From positions 1 to 64,000 of the forward strand of contig NZ_BMMS01000033.1 of the NCBI RefSeq assembly GCF_014646055.1: a stretch of 64,000 nucleotides of DNA. The letters are read 5' to 3'. The translations under genes and the position numbers were made by a program. Positions within the stretch are counted from its first letter, which is position 1; the number at the start of each line of letters is the position of its first letter. Below are positions 47,158-55,336 of this stretch, piece after piece. This DNA is from Wenjunlia tyrosinilytica. Lineage in GTDB: Bacteria > Actinomycetota > Actinomycetes > Streptomycetales > Streptomycetaceae. The notes beneath the pieces were generated by a model that was given only the letters and a program-made list of their open reading frames with translations, was not told the origin of the DNA and searched no databases.

Positions 47158-48503
47158 CGGCGCGCCTCCCTTCGCATCCTGACGATGTTGAAGATCATCA
47201 CCGGCACCACGAGCAGCAGGAGGAGGACGCCGATCGCGCTGCCCACGCCCTGGTTGTTGCCGCTGCCGAACGACTCCAGGTAGAGCTGGAGCGCCAGGAC
47301 GTTGGCGTCGGCCTGGGTGGAGCCGGGCGCGATGATGTACACGAGGTCGAAGATCTTCAGCACGTTGATCATCAGCGTGACGAGGACGACGACCAGCACC
47401 GGCGCCAGCAGGGGCACCGTGATCCGGCTGAAGACCTTCCACTCGTTGGCGCCGTCCACCCGGGCGGCCTCCAGCAGCTCACGCGGCACCGAGGCGAGAC
47501 CGGCGGCGATGAGCACCATCGCGAACCCGGCCCACATCCAGATGTACGCCCCGATGATCGCCGGGGTGACGAGGTCCGGCCCGAGCCAGTCGACCCCCGC
47601 GTACTGCTCGGCGAAGTTCGACGAGGGCAGCCGCAGCCGCACCGGCCCGGAGGTGTCGAGGGAGAAGGTGCCGTCGTCGGCGGTCCTGGTGGAGGCGACC
47701 ACCTTGCCGTCCTTGACGGCCTCGACCTTCACCCCCTTGAGCGCCTTCTCACCGGGGTCCACCTGGCCCGGCTTGCCGCCGCCGCCCGGTTTGAAGTCCA
47801 GCCAGACGGTGCCGGTGACGCCCTTGCCGCCCTCCTTCGCCTGCTCCGGGGGCTTGGCGGGCCTGGCGTCCGGCAGGTCCTTGGCGAGGATGCCGATCAG
47901 CGGCAGGGCGACCGGGGTGGACGCCTCGTGGGGGGCCTTCGTGGTGAACGCGCCACCGCCGGAGGGGGCCAGATCCCCGTTGGGCCGCGGTCTGGCCCTG
48001 GGATAGGCGGAGGCTTCGGCGAAGGTGTCATGGACGCCGACGACCACCGCGTTGGCGACGCCCTTGTCGGGGTCCTGCTCGTAGACGAGGCGGAAGATGA
48101 TGCCCGCCGCGAGCATCGAGATCGCCATGGGCATGAAGATGAGGAGCTTGAACGCCGTTCCCCAGCTCACCCGTTCGGTCAGCACGGCGAAGATCAGGCC
48201 GAGGGTGGTGGCGACCGTCGGGGCGACGATCACCCAGATCGCGTTGTTCTTGACCGCGGTCAGGGTGTCGTGGTTGGTGAACACTTCCCCGTAGTTGTCG
48301 AACCAGACGAAATGCGAGCTGTCGGCGCTGAACAGGCTGCGCGTGATCGAATATCCGATCGGGTACACGACCAGCGCGCCGAGCAGTACCAGCGCGGGCA
48401 GCAGGAACAGGACCGCCACCCAGCGCGGTGTCCCCAGAACGCTCTTCCTCGGCGCGGGAGGGCTGCCCGGCTGGGCGGCGCCTCCCGCGGTCGCGGTGGC
48501 CAC
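47154..48503 (-). CDS. Sugar ABC transporter permease, MalF type, with inserted domain
   Basis: A 449-residue permease, about 140 residues longer than typical. Helices 1-3 lie before residue 145 and the rest after about 310; the EAA loop is PRELLEAARVDGANEWKVFSRITVPLLAP. Between them, residues about 150-310 form a soluble insert with a Pro/Lys/Gly-rich linker and an Ig-like carboxypeptidase-regulatory (SpaA-like) segment: GTVWLDFKPGG, GVKVEAVKDGKVVASTRTAD, DGTFSLDTSGPVRLRLP. The insert probably faces outward. The GTG start has GAGG at eight bases and lies 10 bases after the binding-protein stop. Confidence 0.92.
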   Translation of the reverse strand: MATATAGGAAQPGSPPAPRKSVLGTPRWVAVLFLLPALVLLGALVVYPIGYSITRSLFSADSSHFVWFDNYGEVFTNHDTLTAVKNNAIWVIVAPTVATTLGLIFAVLTERVSWGTAFKLLIFMPMAISMLAAGIIFRLVYEQDPDKGVANAVVVGVHDTFAEASAYPRARPRPNGDLAPSGGGAFTTKAPHEASTPVALPLIGILAKDLPDARPAKPPEQAKEGGKGVTGTVWLDFKPGGGGKPGQVDPGEKALKGVKVEAVKDGKVVASTRTADDGTFSLDTSGPVRLRLPSSNFAEQYAGVDWLGPDLVTPAIIGAYIWMWAGFAMVLIAAGLASVPRELLEAARVDGANEWKVFSRITVPLLAPVLVVVLVTLMINVLKIFDLVYIIAPGSTQADANVLALQLYLESFGSGNNQGVGSAIGVLLLLLVVPVMIFNIVRMRREARR

Positions 48504-48513
48504 GGGGCTTGCC

Positions 48514-49893
48514 TCAGCCGGCGTTCTTGTAGGCCTTGGCGGCGTCCGCCTCCAGCTTCGACTGGGCGCCCGAGACGTCCTTGGGGTTCTTCAGGAAGTC
48601 CTGGAGCCGCTTCCACTCGCCCGAGCCCTTGGTGCCGCCGAACGCGGCCGGGGCCTGGTCCGACATGTCGAACCGGAAGTCGTCGCCCGCGGCGATGAGC
48701 GCCTTGGCGATGCCGCGCGAGACCTCGTCGGGGTAGGAGGAGTCGGCCAGTGACTTGTTGGGCGAGATGAAGCCGCCCTGCTGGGCCCAGATCCTGGCGG
48801 CGTCGGTGGAGGCGAGGAAGGTCAGCAGGGCCTGAGCGCCCTTGCCGTCCTTGAGCGCGACGGCCGCGTCACCCGCGCTGACCACGGGGGAGGAGTCGCC
48901 GACCGACGGGAACGGGAAGACCTTGGCGTCCGAGCCGACCTTGGCCTTGGTCTCGGAGCCGATGACCCCGGCCACGAAGTCCGCCTCGAAGACCATGCCG
49001 GCCTTGTCGTCGGTGGCGAACGTCTGCGAGACGGACTTGGGGAACTCGGTCTGCAGGGCGCCGCTCTGGCCCCCGACGACGAGCTCCTTCTTGCCGAACA
49101 GCCGGCCGAGGGTGGTCAGAGCCTGCTTGACGGAGGGGTCGGTCCACTTGATCCTGTGCTGGGCGAGCTGGTCGTACTTCTCGGGACCCGCCTGGCTCAG
49201 GTAGACGTTCTCGAACCAGTCCGTGAGGGTCCAGCCGTCGGCGCCGCCGATCGAGACCGGCTCGACACCGGAGTCGGCGACCGTCTGGGCGGTCTTGAGG
49301 AACTCGTCCCAGGTCTTGGGCTCCTTGACGCCCGCGTTCTCGAAGACGGCGGTGTTGTACCAGATCAGGGACTTGTTGGCGGCCTTGAAGTAGACGCCGT
49401 ACTGCTTGCCGTTGTAGGCGCCGAGGTCCTGCCAGCCCTTGCCGTAGTTCTTCTGGAGCTGGGCGGTGGCCCCGGGCCCGGCGGGCTTGGCCCAGCCGGA
49501 CTTGGCGAACTGCCGGAGCACGCCGACCTGCGGGAGCATCGCGACGTCCGGCGGCTGGCCGCCCTCGATCTTGGTGCCGAGGAAGGTGGAGATGCTGTCC
49601 CCGGTGGGGACGAAGGTGACCTTGGCGCCCGTGCGCTTCTCGAACTCGTCGAGGACCTTGCGGAAGTTCTCCTGCTCCGCGCCGGTCCAGACGGCGGCCA
49701 CCTGGAGCTTCTGGCCGCCGAGTTCAGGGAGGGAAACCGAGGAGTTGCTCGCGCCGCCGCTCTTGTCGCTCTTGTCGTTCTTGCTCCCGCCGCCCCCGTC
49801 GTCGCCGCAGCCTGCGGCGGTGAGGGCGAGCGCGGCTACAGCTGTCACGGCGAGCACCCGGCGGCCCCCGCGCGATATGCGTGGTGCGTGCAT
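48514..49893 (-). CDS. Sugar ABC transporter substrate-binding lipoprotein
   Basis: A 459-residue family-1 solute-binding protein. The signal peptide ends in lipobox LTAAGC with lipidated Cys29 and is followed by a Gly/Lys/Ser-rich tether. The body has KVLDEFEKRTGAKVTFVPTGDSISTFLGTKI, LPQVGVLRQFAKSGWAKP, and WNEFLKTAQ-like and GGADGWTLTDWFENVYL elements typical of alpha-glucoside or mixed-sugar binders. The sugar is not deducible. Two ATG codons compete: at 49902 the GGAGGG site abuts the codon, while at 49893 it is nine bases away, so I chose 49893. Confidence 0.93.
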   Translation of the reverse strand: MHAPRISRGGRRVLAVTAVAALALTAAGCGDDGGGGSKNDKSDKSGGASNSSVSLPELGGQKLQVAAVWTGAEQENFRKVLDEFEKRTGAKVTFVPTGDSISTFLGTKIEGGQPPDVAMLPQVGVLRQFAKSGWAKPAGPGATAQLQKNYGKGWQDLGAYNGKQYGVYFKAANKSLIWYNTAVFENAGVKEPKTWDEFLKTAQTVADSGVEPVSIGGADGWTLTDWFENVYLSQAGPEKYDQLAQHRIKWTDPSVKQALTTLGRLFGKKELVVGGQSGALQTEFPKSVSQTFATDDKAGMVFEADFVAGVIGSETKAKVGSDAKVFPFPSVGDSSPVVSAGDAAVALKDGKGAQALLTFLASTDAARIWAQQGGFISPNKSLADSSYPDEVSRGIAKALIAAGDDFRFDMSDQAPAAFGGTKGSGEWKRLQDFLKNPKDVSGAQSKLEADAAKAYKNAG

Positions 49894-50288
49894 CGTTTCC
49901 ATCCCTCCGCGCGGGGATGCCGCTTGAGTCGACGAGTCCCCGCTTCGTCCCGCTCGAACCCCGTTCCCCCGCCGGCACGGCGTGCTTCCCGGTCGCGTTC
50001 ACCGCGAGATTCGCCGAGGGCGAGGCTTGCTGTCCGTCAGTCCTACGCCCGTAGCGGATACCCCCGCAAGGCTCCCTGTGACGTCTCGCTTTCTATCGTG
50101 ATCAGGATGTGATGGAGAGTCGGAAACCCCTGGAGCCGGGACCGGGCGGCAGGGGAGCCCCGCTGGTCCAACGGTCCATGGAACGGGGTGCGGCAGGAGT
50201 CGCCGAGCGAGGCGGGGGCGCGCGCGGGCCGAACCGCCCCAGCGCGGTGGGCCGTCACAACGGCATGACCCCACCGGCCGTGCCGGGC
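49894..50288. other. Intergenic region upstream of the sugar ABC operon
   Basis: This 395-base region contains the ABC operon promoter on the minus strand and the end of the FHA-FtsK gene, also on the minus strand. It is AT-richer at 50085-50125 (CTCGCTTTCTATCGTGATCAGGATGTGATGG). No gene, strong terminator or clear LacI-type operator was recognised. Confidence 0.35.
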
Positions 50289-53000
50289 TCAGATCAGCGG
50301 GGGGCACGGCTGCGCGCCCGCGGATTCCGCGGCGCGCTGGAGGGCGCTGGCCAGCAGGGCCAGGTCCGTTGGGCCATTGCCCAGTTCGCGGACGGGGCGG
50401 CGGGTCGGGGGGTCGCCCATGCGCTGCCATTCCACCGGGACCACCGTCGGCCGCAGCGTGGCCGTCCGGGGTATGCGGCCGCTGACCCTCCCCGCCTGAA
50501 AAGGGGTCACGGAGCCGTCCCGGCGCCGCACGTAGCCCCGCCCGGGAATCGCCTCGTCCAGACCCGCCGCGTCCTCCACGTGGACCAGCAGGCGGGAGGA
50601 GACCGGATCGTCGGTGCGCAGGGCGACTCTCAGGCGGGCCTGCTCGTCGACCTCACCGCCCGAGGTGCGCTCCGGGCGGCCCGTGGACGCCACCAGATGG
50701 ACGCCCAGCCGAGCCCCCCGCCTCGCCACCGCGTCCAGCGCCCGCACCATCGACCCTGCCGAGGGCCGCCCCGGACTGCCCAGCGCGGGTGCCACGAGGG
50801 CGTCGAAGTCGTCCACGACGACCACGAGCCGCGGCAGCGTCGGCTCCGTCCGTACCTGGGTCTTCACCGCGCCCTGCTCCGACGGCTTGCGGGGCCGCTC
50901 CTCATGCGGCCGCCGCTGCCCGATCAACCGGCTCGCGGCGAGCAGCCGCTCCGCCTGCCACGCGCCGAAGTCCCGCCCGTCCAGCAGGTCCTCACGCCGG
51001 TTCAGCTCCGCCGTCAGAGCCTGCGCCAGCTCCCTCATCCGGACGGGGTCCGAAGCCTCCAGATACGTGGAGACGTGCGGCAGATCCGTACACGTGCGCA
51101 GCCCCTCGCCGATGCCCGCGCCGTCCCCGGCGCCGTCGACGAGGACCAGCGAGAGCCGGTCGGGCCGGTCCGCGGCGGCCAGGGAGGCGGCCACCGAGCG
51201 CAGGAGCTCCGTCTTGCCCGAGCCGGGCGCCCCGCCCACCAGCAGATGCGGCCCGTCCTGCGCAAGATCCACCGAGCACCGGCCGTCCGCGGCCACCCCC
51301 AGGACCGCGGCCGTGGAACCCCCCGTGGCGGGCAGCTCCGACCAGCGGGCCGAGATCTTCGCCGGCGTGGCCAGCGCCAGATCCAGCGCGTCGAGCAGCC
51401 TGGCGCGCTCCGGCAGCGCACTGCGCGGCCGGGGCCCCTCCGCCTCCCGCAGCGGCGACAGCGCACGGGCGAACCGCTCCGCCCACGCGGGGGAGACCGC
51501 GTCCGCGACCACCTCGCCCATCGCCGAGCCGTCCGGCAGCGTCACATCCAGATACGCGGCCACCTCGCCGGTCAGCACCGCCCGCGCGCCGCAGACCGGC
51601 GAGAGCCGCTGCGGATCGGCGGTGATGTGGAGGGCGTGGATCCCTGCGGCGGGCCCCCGCTCCAGCAGCCTGGCCACATCCCCGCGCACCCGGCGGCCGG
51701 AGGATTCGTCCACCACGACGACCGTGGCGCGCTTGGGGGGCGGGAGCTCGAGCCGCGCCGACAGCTCCGCGATCCGCCGCTGCTGCTGATCGGCGTCGAG
51801 CCCGAGCAGGAGGCGGCAGTCCTGGCCCTGGGCGGGACGCAGCTGCGGCAGCCACCGCATCCAGGACCATGCCTCGGCCTGCTCGTCGCAGGCCAGCAGG
51901 ACGAGTTCCAGGGCGCTCGGCCCATGCAGGGCCGCCAGCTGCGCCACGACCGAGCGGGCCAGCGCCCGTACCCTCGGCGCCGGCCCGGCCAGGCCGAGCA
52001 CCCCGGCCTCGCCCAGTCCCACGGCGACCGGCGCCGCCGCGACCGGCACATCCACGGTGCCCAGGCGAACGGTCAGGGCGTCCGGGTGCCCCGGGCCGCG
52101 CTCCCACAGGCGCGGACCCGGCCCTATGGCCGTCAGCAGTACCTCGGACGGGTCGGGGCGTCGGGCGCGCATCTCCTGGTGCCGCGCCGCGAGCCGGTCC
52201 AGCTCCTGTGTCTCGGCGGCGCGCGCTCCCGAGCGGGCCGCGGTCAGCCGCTTCGCCAGGGCCCTGGCCCGTGATCCCGGGGCCTGCGCGGGAGCGGGTC
52301 CCGCGTCGGGCGGCACGGGCACCGACGGCGGCCGGGGCACGGGGGAGACCTGGAGGTGGCCCTCGCCGTCCGGCACGGCGGGCCGGTTGGGCGGCGGGGG
52401 AGGAACGGCGCCCTCGCCCCGCCCGGCGCCGGGCATCTCCAGCGTGAGCGTGGACTCGCCGATCCGCAGGAGTGTGCCCGGCTCGAACGGCACCGGGCGC
52501 CGTCCCACGCCCAGCCCGTCGAGCGTGGTCCCGTTGGTGGAGCCGAGGTCGACCACGGTGACCTGGCCCGCCTCGACCGTGACCGCGGTGTGCAGCCGGG
52601 AGACGTCCGGGTCGTCCAGGGGCACATCCGCCTCGGCGGAGCGGCCGATGCGGACCTGTCCGCCGTGGAGCAGGTGCACCCCGCCGGCGTCGGGCCCGCC
52701 GACCACCTGGAGCCGCGGCACCTGCCCGGGCGCCTGGAGCGCGTGGTCGTCGGCCGGGCCGTGCAGCGAGACGGCGGCGCCGTCGACGAGCGGGGGATGG
52801 CCGAGCACGGCGGTGGGCGCGAGGCGCTCGGCGCCCGCGTGCAGCGTCACCGCCGATCCGGACCGGGACGGCTGCCCCACCCCGGCGCTGGCGGATATGG
52901 CTCCCGCGACCGCGCTCAGCGGCGTACCGGCGGGCGCGGTGACGAGCACGTCGCAGGCCTGACCGCTGCGCGGCCCGAGGACGGTCAGCCGGATCTGCAT
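50289..53000 (-). CDS. FHA domain and FtsK/SpoIIIE-type ATPase
   Basis: A 903-residue protein. It begins with a ubiquitin-like YukD-type segment (MQIRLTVLGPRSGQACDVLV, residues 1-80), followed by an FHA domain (about 117-163: RIGRS, SRLH, GSTNGT) that binds phosphothreonine. The C-terminal part has FtsK/SpoIIIE domains: one with a degenerate P-loop (GLAGPAPRVRAL) and one with an intact Walker A VGGAPGSGKT (about 588-597). This resembles EccC-type secretion ATPases without the usual membrane helices. No WXG100 substrates are adjacent. Two kinase genes lie nearby, so phosphorylation-dependent regulation through the FHA domain is plausible. The ATG at 53000 fits the domain start; longer frames are low-complexity. 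Confidence 0.87.
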   Translation of the reverse strand: MQIRLTVLGPRSGQACDVLVTAPAGTPLSAVAGAISASAGVGQPSRSGSAVTLHAGAERLAPTAVLGHPPLVDGAAVSLHGPADDHALQAPGQVPRLQVVGGPDAGGVHLLHGGQVRIGRSAEADVPLDDPDVSRLHTAVTVEAGQVTVVDLGSTNGTTLDGLGVGRRPVPFEPGTLLRIGESTLTLEMPGAGRGEGAVPPPPPNRPAVPDGEGHLQVSPVPRPPSVPVPPDAGPAPAQAPGSRARALAKRLTAARSGARAAETQELDRLAARHQEMRARRPDPSEVLLTAIGPGPRLWERGPGHPDALTVRLGTVDVPVAAAPVAVGLGEAGVLGLAGPAPRVRALARSVVAQLAALHGPSALELVLLACDEQAEAWSWMRWLPQLRPAQGQDCRLLLGLDADQQQRRIAELSARLELPPPKRATVVVVDESSGRRVRGDVARLLERGPAAGIHALHITADPQRLSPVCGARAVLTGEVAAYLDVTLPDGSAMGEVVADAVSPAWAERFARALSPLREAEGPRPRSALPERARLLDALDLALATPAKISARWSELPATGGSTAAVLGVAADGRCSVDLAQDGPHLLVGGAPGSGKTELLRSVAASLAAADRPDRLSLVLVDGAGDGAGIGEGLRTCTDLPHVSTYLEASDPVRMRELAQALTAELNRREDLLDGRDFGAWQAERLLAASRLIGQRRPHEERPRKPSEQGAVKTQVRTEPTLPRLVVVVDDFDALVAPALGSPGRPSAGSMVRALDAVARRGARLGVHLVASTGRPERTSGGEVDEQARLRVALRTDDPVSSRLLVHVEDAAGLDEAIPGRGYVRRRDGSVTPFQAGRVSGRIPRTATLRPTVVPVEWQRMGDPPTRRPVRELGNGPTDLALLASALQRAAESAGAQPCPPLI

Positions 53001-53391
53001 ACGCGACCAGCGGTCCCTTCTGCCCATCGCGCCCGGCAGGGAGGCAGCGTGGCGCCCCCACCGCGCTTCGGCGGTTCGGCACGGCTCGGCGCGGAACTCC
53101 CGCGCCCCGCCCCGGTTTCCGGATGCTGTGCCGGTGTGGACCTGCATCCTCCCACCTGCCACCGACAGCGCGCTCCCGGTCTCCCCATCCATGATCTTCA
53201 TCCGGTCGGCCATGGACCTGTCTGGTGCGGAAACGCCCAGGAAACAGCCTGTTCCCGTCATGGCCAGAAGCAACCAGCCCGGCGGAAACCGCGTCCCAAC
53301 CCGTGCGTGCGGGCCGTGAGCCCGCCTCCCGCCATTACAGTGGGCGGTTCAGGCAGGACCAGCACGATTACAGGACCAGGGAGCGCATGAC
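53001..53391. other. Divergent region between FHA-FtsK and kinase genes
   Basis: This 391-base region between divergent genes has no credible gene. Two exact ATTACAG direct repeats occur at 53334-53340 and 53367-53373, spaced 33 bases start to start (about three helical turns), just before the kinase start. Upstream in-frame extension of the FtsK gene is low-complexity. Confidence 0.35.
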
Positions 53392-55104
53392 GTGCGGCCG
53401 GTAGGCAGCAAGTATCTCCTCGAGGAGCCGCTCGGGCGCGGAGCCACGGGCACCGTGTGGCGTGCCCACGTGCGCGAAAGCGGTGACGCGGCCGCCTCCC
53501 GCCCCGGCGAGACCGTGGCGATCAAGGTCCTGCGGGAGGAGCTCGCCTCCGATCCCGACATCGTGATGCGGTTCCTGCGGGAGCGCTCCGTCCTCCTGCG
53601 CCTGACCCACCCCAATATCGTCCGGGTGCGCGACCTGGTCGTCGAGGGCGATCTGCTCGCCCTGGTCATGGACCTCGTCGAGGGCCCCGACCTGCACCGG
53701 TACCTGCGGGCGAACGGGCCCTTCAGCCCGGTCGCGGCCTCGCTCCTGACCGCGCAGATCGCCGACGCGCTCGCCGCCAGCCACGCCGACGAGGTCGTCC
53801 ACCGCGACCTCAAGCCCGCGAATGTGCTGTTGCTCACGGACGAGGCCGCCGACGGCTCGCTCATGCACCCGCTCCTCACCGACTTCGGCATCGCCCGTCT
53901 GGCGGACTCGCCCGGCATCACCCGGACCAGCGAGTTCGTCGGCACACCCGCCTACGTCGCCCCCGAGTCCGCGGAGGGCAGGCCGCAGACCTCCGCCGTC
54001 GACATCTACGGCGCGGGCATCCTGCTCTACGAACTCGTCACCGGACGGCCCCCGTTCTCGGGCGACAACCCCATCGCCGTCCTCCACCAGCACCTCAGCG
54101 AGCAGCCGCGCCGCCCCAGCACCGTGCCCGAACCGCTGTGGACGGTGATGGAGCGCTGCCTGCGCAAGAAGCCCGAGGAGCGTCCCAGCGCGGAGAACCT
54201 CGCCGCCGCCCTGAGGGTCGTGGCGGACGGCATCGGGGTGCACGCCTCCCCGGCGCAGGCCGAGGCCGCGTTCGCCGTCGCCGGCCTGCTCACACCCGAT
54301 CCCAGCCCCGCGCCCGTTCCCGGCAGCGGTGGCGGCGACAGCGCGTTCACCCAGGTGCTGCCCAACCGCTCCGGCGCCCCGGACGCGGACCCGACCCAGG
54401 TGCTCGCCCCGGGTGGCCCGAATGGCGGATCGAACGGCGGTGGGAACCACGCCGACCCGACCACCGTGCTCCCGCCGGTGCCGAACGCCGACCCGACCCG
54501 CGTCATGCCGCCGGTCGCGGGCGGCGACACCTCCCAGCAGCCCCAGGGCCCGCACCCCTGGCAGTCGCAGATGCGCGCGGCACGCGACCGCAACGAGCAG
54601 ACGCAGGTCCAGCAGCACCTCGACCCCGGCGAGGATCCGCTGCGCCGCCGCCCCCGGCGCCAGGCCGCCCCCCAGGCGCAGCCCCAGCGCGGGCCGCAGG
54701 CCCAGCAGGGTTACGCCGATCCGCGGCAGCCGCAGTACCAGCAGCCGTATCAGCAGCAGCCCGCCCCGGGCCCGCCGGCGCCGTACGCTCCGCCGCTCCA
54801 GCCGCAGCCTCGTCCGGCACCGCAGCCCCAGCCCCAGCAGCGCCCGGCCCCGGAGCCGCGCGCCCCCCGTCCACGTCGCGAGCCCCGCCCGCGCACCCGT
54901 GCGCGCATTCCGGGCCTCGGCTGCCTCAAGGGCTGCCTGACCGTGATCGTGATCCTGACGATCATCGTCTGGCTCGCCTGGACGGTCGGCCCGCTGGACG
55001 ACTGGGTCGCCAACGGCCGCAACTTCTGGGAGACCAGCCGGGACTGGATCAAGAACGCCTACCACTGGATCAACGAGCTCCAAAACAGCGGCTCCCCCAA
55101 GTAG
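53392..55104 (+). CDS. pkaA: Serine/threonine protein kinase, PkaA-like
   Basis: A 570-residue Hanks-type kinase. The Gly-loop is LGRGATGTVW, the catalytic Lys45 is in VAIKVL, the catalytic loop is HRDLKPAN (His137-Arg-Asp139), DFG starts at Asp164, and the activation segment runs to VGTPAYVAPESAEG. After residue 290 comes a long Pro/Gln/Ala-rich linker with three T-x-V motifs (TQVLP, TQVLA, TTVLP) that could be autophosphorylation sites, a single membrane helix (about 515-533) and a short outer tail without PASTA repeats. Position relative to a second kinase and prfB matches the Streptomyces pkaA-pkaB-prfB order. The GTG start has GGGAG at nine bases. Confidence 0.9.
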   Translation: MRPVGSKYLLEEPLGRGATGTVWRAHVRESGDAAASRPGETVAIKVLREELASDPDIVMRFLRERSVLLRLTHPNIVRVRDLVVEGDLLALVMDLVEGPDLHRYLRANGPFSPVAASLLTAQIADALAASHADEVVHRDLKPANVLLLTDEAADGSLMHPLLTDFGIARLADSPGITRTSEFVGTPAYVAPESAEGRPQTSAVDIYGAGILLYELVTGRPPFSGDNPIAVLHQHLSEQPRRPSTVPEPLWTVMERCLRKKPEERPSAENLAAALRVVADGIGVHASPAQAEAAFAVAGLLTPDPSPAPVPGSGGGDSAFTQVLPNRSGAPDADPTQVLAPGGPNGGSNGGGNHADPTTVLPPVPNADPTRVMPPVAGGDTSQQPQGPHPWQSQMRAARDRNEQTQVQQHLDPGEDPLRRRPRRQAAPQAQPQRGPQAQQGYADPRQPQYQQPYQQQPAPGPPAPYAPPLQPQPRPAPQPQPQQRPAPEPRAPRPRREPRPRTRARIPGLGCLKGCLTVIVILTIIVWLAWTVGPLDDWVANGRNFWETSRDWIKNAYHWINELQNSGSPK

Positions 55105-55205
55105 ACGCACGCGAGGTTCCGCCATCCGGTGCCTCCCGGCTCCGCGCCAAGGGGGCGCGCGAGATATTCACGTTCCCCTTCACCTCTTGCGGGCGGAAAC
55201 ACGCC

Positions 55206-55257
55206 GGAAACGTTTACGCCTCCAAGTGTTGACGGGATGCCGGGAGCGCAGGACAGT
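55206..55257 (+). promoter_or_regulatory. Candidate promoter and LacI-type operator of the GH16 gene
   Basis: TTGACG (55229-55234), 17 bases and GACAGT (55252-55257) form a plausible vegetative promoter, about 80 bases before the GH16 start. Just upstream, GGAAACGTTTAC (55206-55217) contains the palindrome AAACGTTT with the central CG typical of LacI-family operators that control polysaccharide-degradation genes. No regulator gene is adjacent. Confidence 0.45.
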
Positions 55258-55336
55258 GGCTGCGGCGGTGGTCTTTTCCGTCTCCCTGCGCCGCGCACCC
55301 TTTCCGACCCCACGTCCCCTCGCAGGAGGACTTGTC

